DNA from: Oegoconia quadripuncta
Lineage: Eukaryota > Arthropoda > Insecta > Lepidoptera > Autostichidae
Assembly: GCA_949316235.1 (NCBI GenBank)
Contig: OX438749.1
Coordinates: forward strand, 14,710,414 to 14,774,413
Length of the DNA stretch: 64,000 nt
Direction of reading: 5' to 3'
A model generated the notes under the pieces. The model was not told the DNA's origin and did not search any database. It saw only the letters and a program-made list of their open reading frames with translations. The position numbers and the translations under genes are program-made. Below are positions 62,899-64,000 of the stretch, piece after piece. Each line of letters starts with the position of its first letter. Within the stretch, counting starts at the first letter, position 1.

Positions 62899-62988
62899 TA
62901 CTACTAGTGTCTTTAGTTCCTTTTTATATCTAGTCGATTTTGTTGATTTTTGAATACTTATATTATTAATGTTTGTATGGCTTCTATT

Positions 62989-63080
62989 CAATTTAAGAGC
63001 TATGCTCTTGTCAGTGGAGTAATGACCACGTCTCTCTACTTTCCGCCCTCGTTTTAAACTCTTTTACACGACACTCTTTC
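62989..63080 (-). repeat. dispersed repeat K, copy 3
   Basis: TCAATTTAAGAGCTATGCTC, TTGTCAGTGGAGTAATGACC, ACGTCTCTCTACTTTCCGCC, CTCGTTTTAAAC, then ACACGACAC. Reverse complement of 46,130-46,233. Confidence 0.65.
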
Positions 63081-64000
63081 TTTCTTTTTTTTTTCTTTTA
63101 CTTGGTCAAAGTAATTACGCCTAGGTCTTGTATAGCTTAATCAATCAATAATGTTTTATTTTCATCGGTAAAATTTACACTAGATAATTGATCCACCAAA
63201 AATTTAGCAAAATAACCGACTTCAGTAAGGTTCCAATATCTACCAACCTGGTGATAAACCCTATCAAACAAAAAATAATCATCAAAATAACGAAAATAGG
63301 GGTAAATATGAAACCACACTGGAAGCATGTCCTATTAAATAAAAAAAGAATTTTCCAAATCGGTTTAAAAATGACCGAGTTCCGATTTAACAAATTGTGT
63401 TGGTAGCCATCTCTGATCTTCTCCGTCACATCCACTTCAACAAATGATACTCTCTGAATGCAAATTCTCGACTCGTTGGTGTCGATACCAAAATAGCTGT
63501 ATGTGTGCCTGTAATATGTGAGGAGTTCCCTCAATTCCTCATAGATCCCATCATCAGAACAAGATTACGATGAACATGGAAACACCCTAGAAGTATGTGC
63601 CATTATATAAAAGAATTTTCTGTATCGGTTTATAAATCAATTGTGTTTTATAAATTTGTTGTTTCATGTACATACTTAATTTATTTAAGTAAGATATCAA
63701 TACATTATACATACATACATACACATATAATTACACTTAAAAATATCACCCGCCTGCCTTGGGCAGTCGAGTAAAAATACAACCGAATTGATAACCAACC
63801 TCCTTTTTGTAGCCGTTTAAAAATAGTCAGTTTTTGAAGCTACCACGCGGTCGGAATTACCAGTTCTTGTTTGAGAAGAAGGCCGAAAGTTCTTTTTTTA
63901 TACGTCCGATTTATTGTACTTAATATAGGTATAGCTTGATCTGAGACATATCACTGGGATCAAAAACCAAACATATAAATCGAAGTTAAAAAGTCTGTTG
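63081..64000. repeat. old repeat block, two related subunits
   Basis: AATATGAAACCACACTGGAA, GCATGTCCTATTAAATAAAA and AATTTTCCAAATCGG (63,306-63,364) recur as CATGGAAACACCCTAGAAGT, ATGTGCCATTATATAAAAGA and ATTTTCTGTATCGG (63,575-63,630). CCGACTTCAGTAAGG at 63,214 and CCAACCTCCTTTTTGTAGCC at 63,797 resemble 'ACCGACTTCAAAAAGGAGG' words common in lepidopteran repeats. The minus frame 63534-63175 (119 codons) lies over one subunit and should be treated with suspicion. ACAT simple repeat at 63,708-63,723. Confidence 0.4.

Noticed and set aside
63175..63534. 119-codon minus-strand frame with a hydrophobic segment
   Set aside because: It lies across one subunit of an old dispersed repeat whose words recur at 63,575, so it is not a host gene.

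Overview
The window looks like non-coding insect DNA, most probably from a moth or butterfly. It is visibly AT-rich, every open frame is short, and almost everything recognisable is a transposable element or its relic. The order is inferred from the mixture of repeats: Helitrons with ends of the Lep1 type, tRNA-headed SINEs in many copies, RTE-type LINE fragments with tails close to GATGATG, and a mariner copy. No search was run, so family names rest on motifs read by eye. No host protein-coding exon could be supported. The window could be a large intron or an intergenic stretch.

Layout. 0-6.4 kb: repeat fragments, a CpG-rich block with a perfect CRE palindrome that is the best promoter candidate (3.84-4.07 kb), and a broken LINE C-terminus (5.46-5.82 kb). 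7-13.1 kb: a full SINE-A, an RNase H-type LINE end, an RTE fragment, a short complete Helitron (12,763-12,997) and two unrecognised minus-strand frames (11.68-12.11 kb). 13.4-14.4 kb: a Jockey-like LINE 3' end. 17.7-23.3 kb: a SINE inside a dispersed repeat, a near-complete but dead mariner (21,325-22,539), and a SINE-B inserted into an older SINE-B. 24.6-25.1 kb: an RTE relic; 25.1-30 kb is nearly empty. 30-39 kb: SINEs, LINE ends, a foldback repeat and a 405-base TA-flanked MITE. 39.1-39.8 kb: a SINE tail abutting a 123-base minisatellite. 41.5-43.3 kb: a cluster of SINE-B copies. 45-53.6 kb: a composite SINE with a 5S-rRNA-like head, a LINE inside a SINE, and an RTE relic. 54-64 kb: more SINEs, a very young-looking transposon with 97-base inverted ends and a 62-codon fused transposase remnant (58,426-59,009), a 158-base tandem duplication and a 226-base alternating pyrimidine-purine tract.

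Naming used below. SINE-A, SINE-B and SINE-C are three tRNA-headed families defined by comparing copies within this window. Repeats D, E, F, G, H, K and X are dispersed families also defined only by comparison inside the window. These labels are local and are not database names. The LINEs probably supplied the machinery that moved the SINEs, but no intact LINE is present here. No copy in the window looks able to move by itself.
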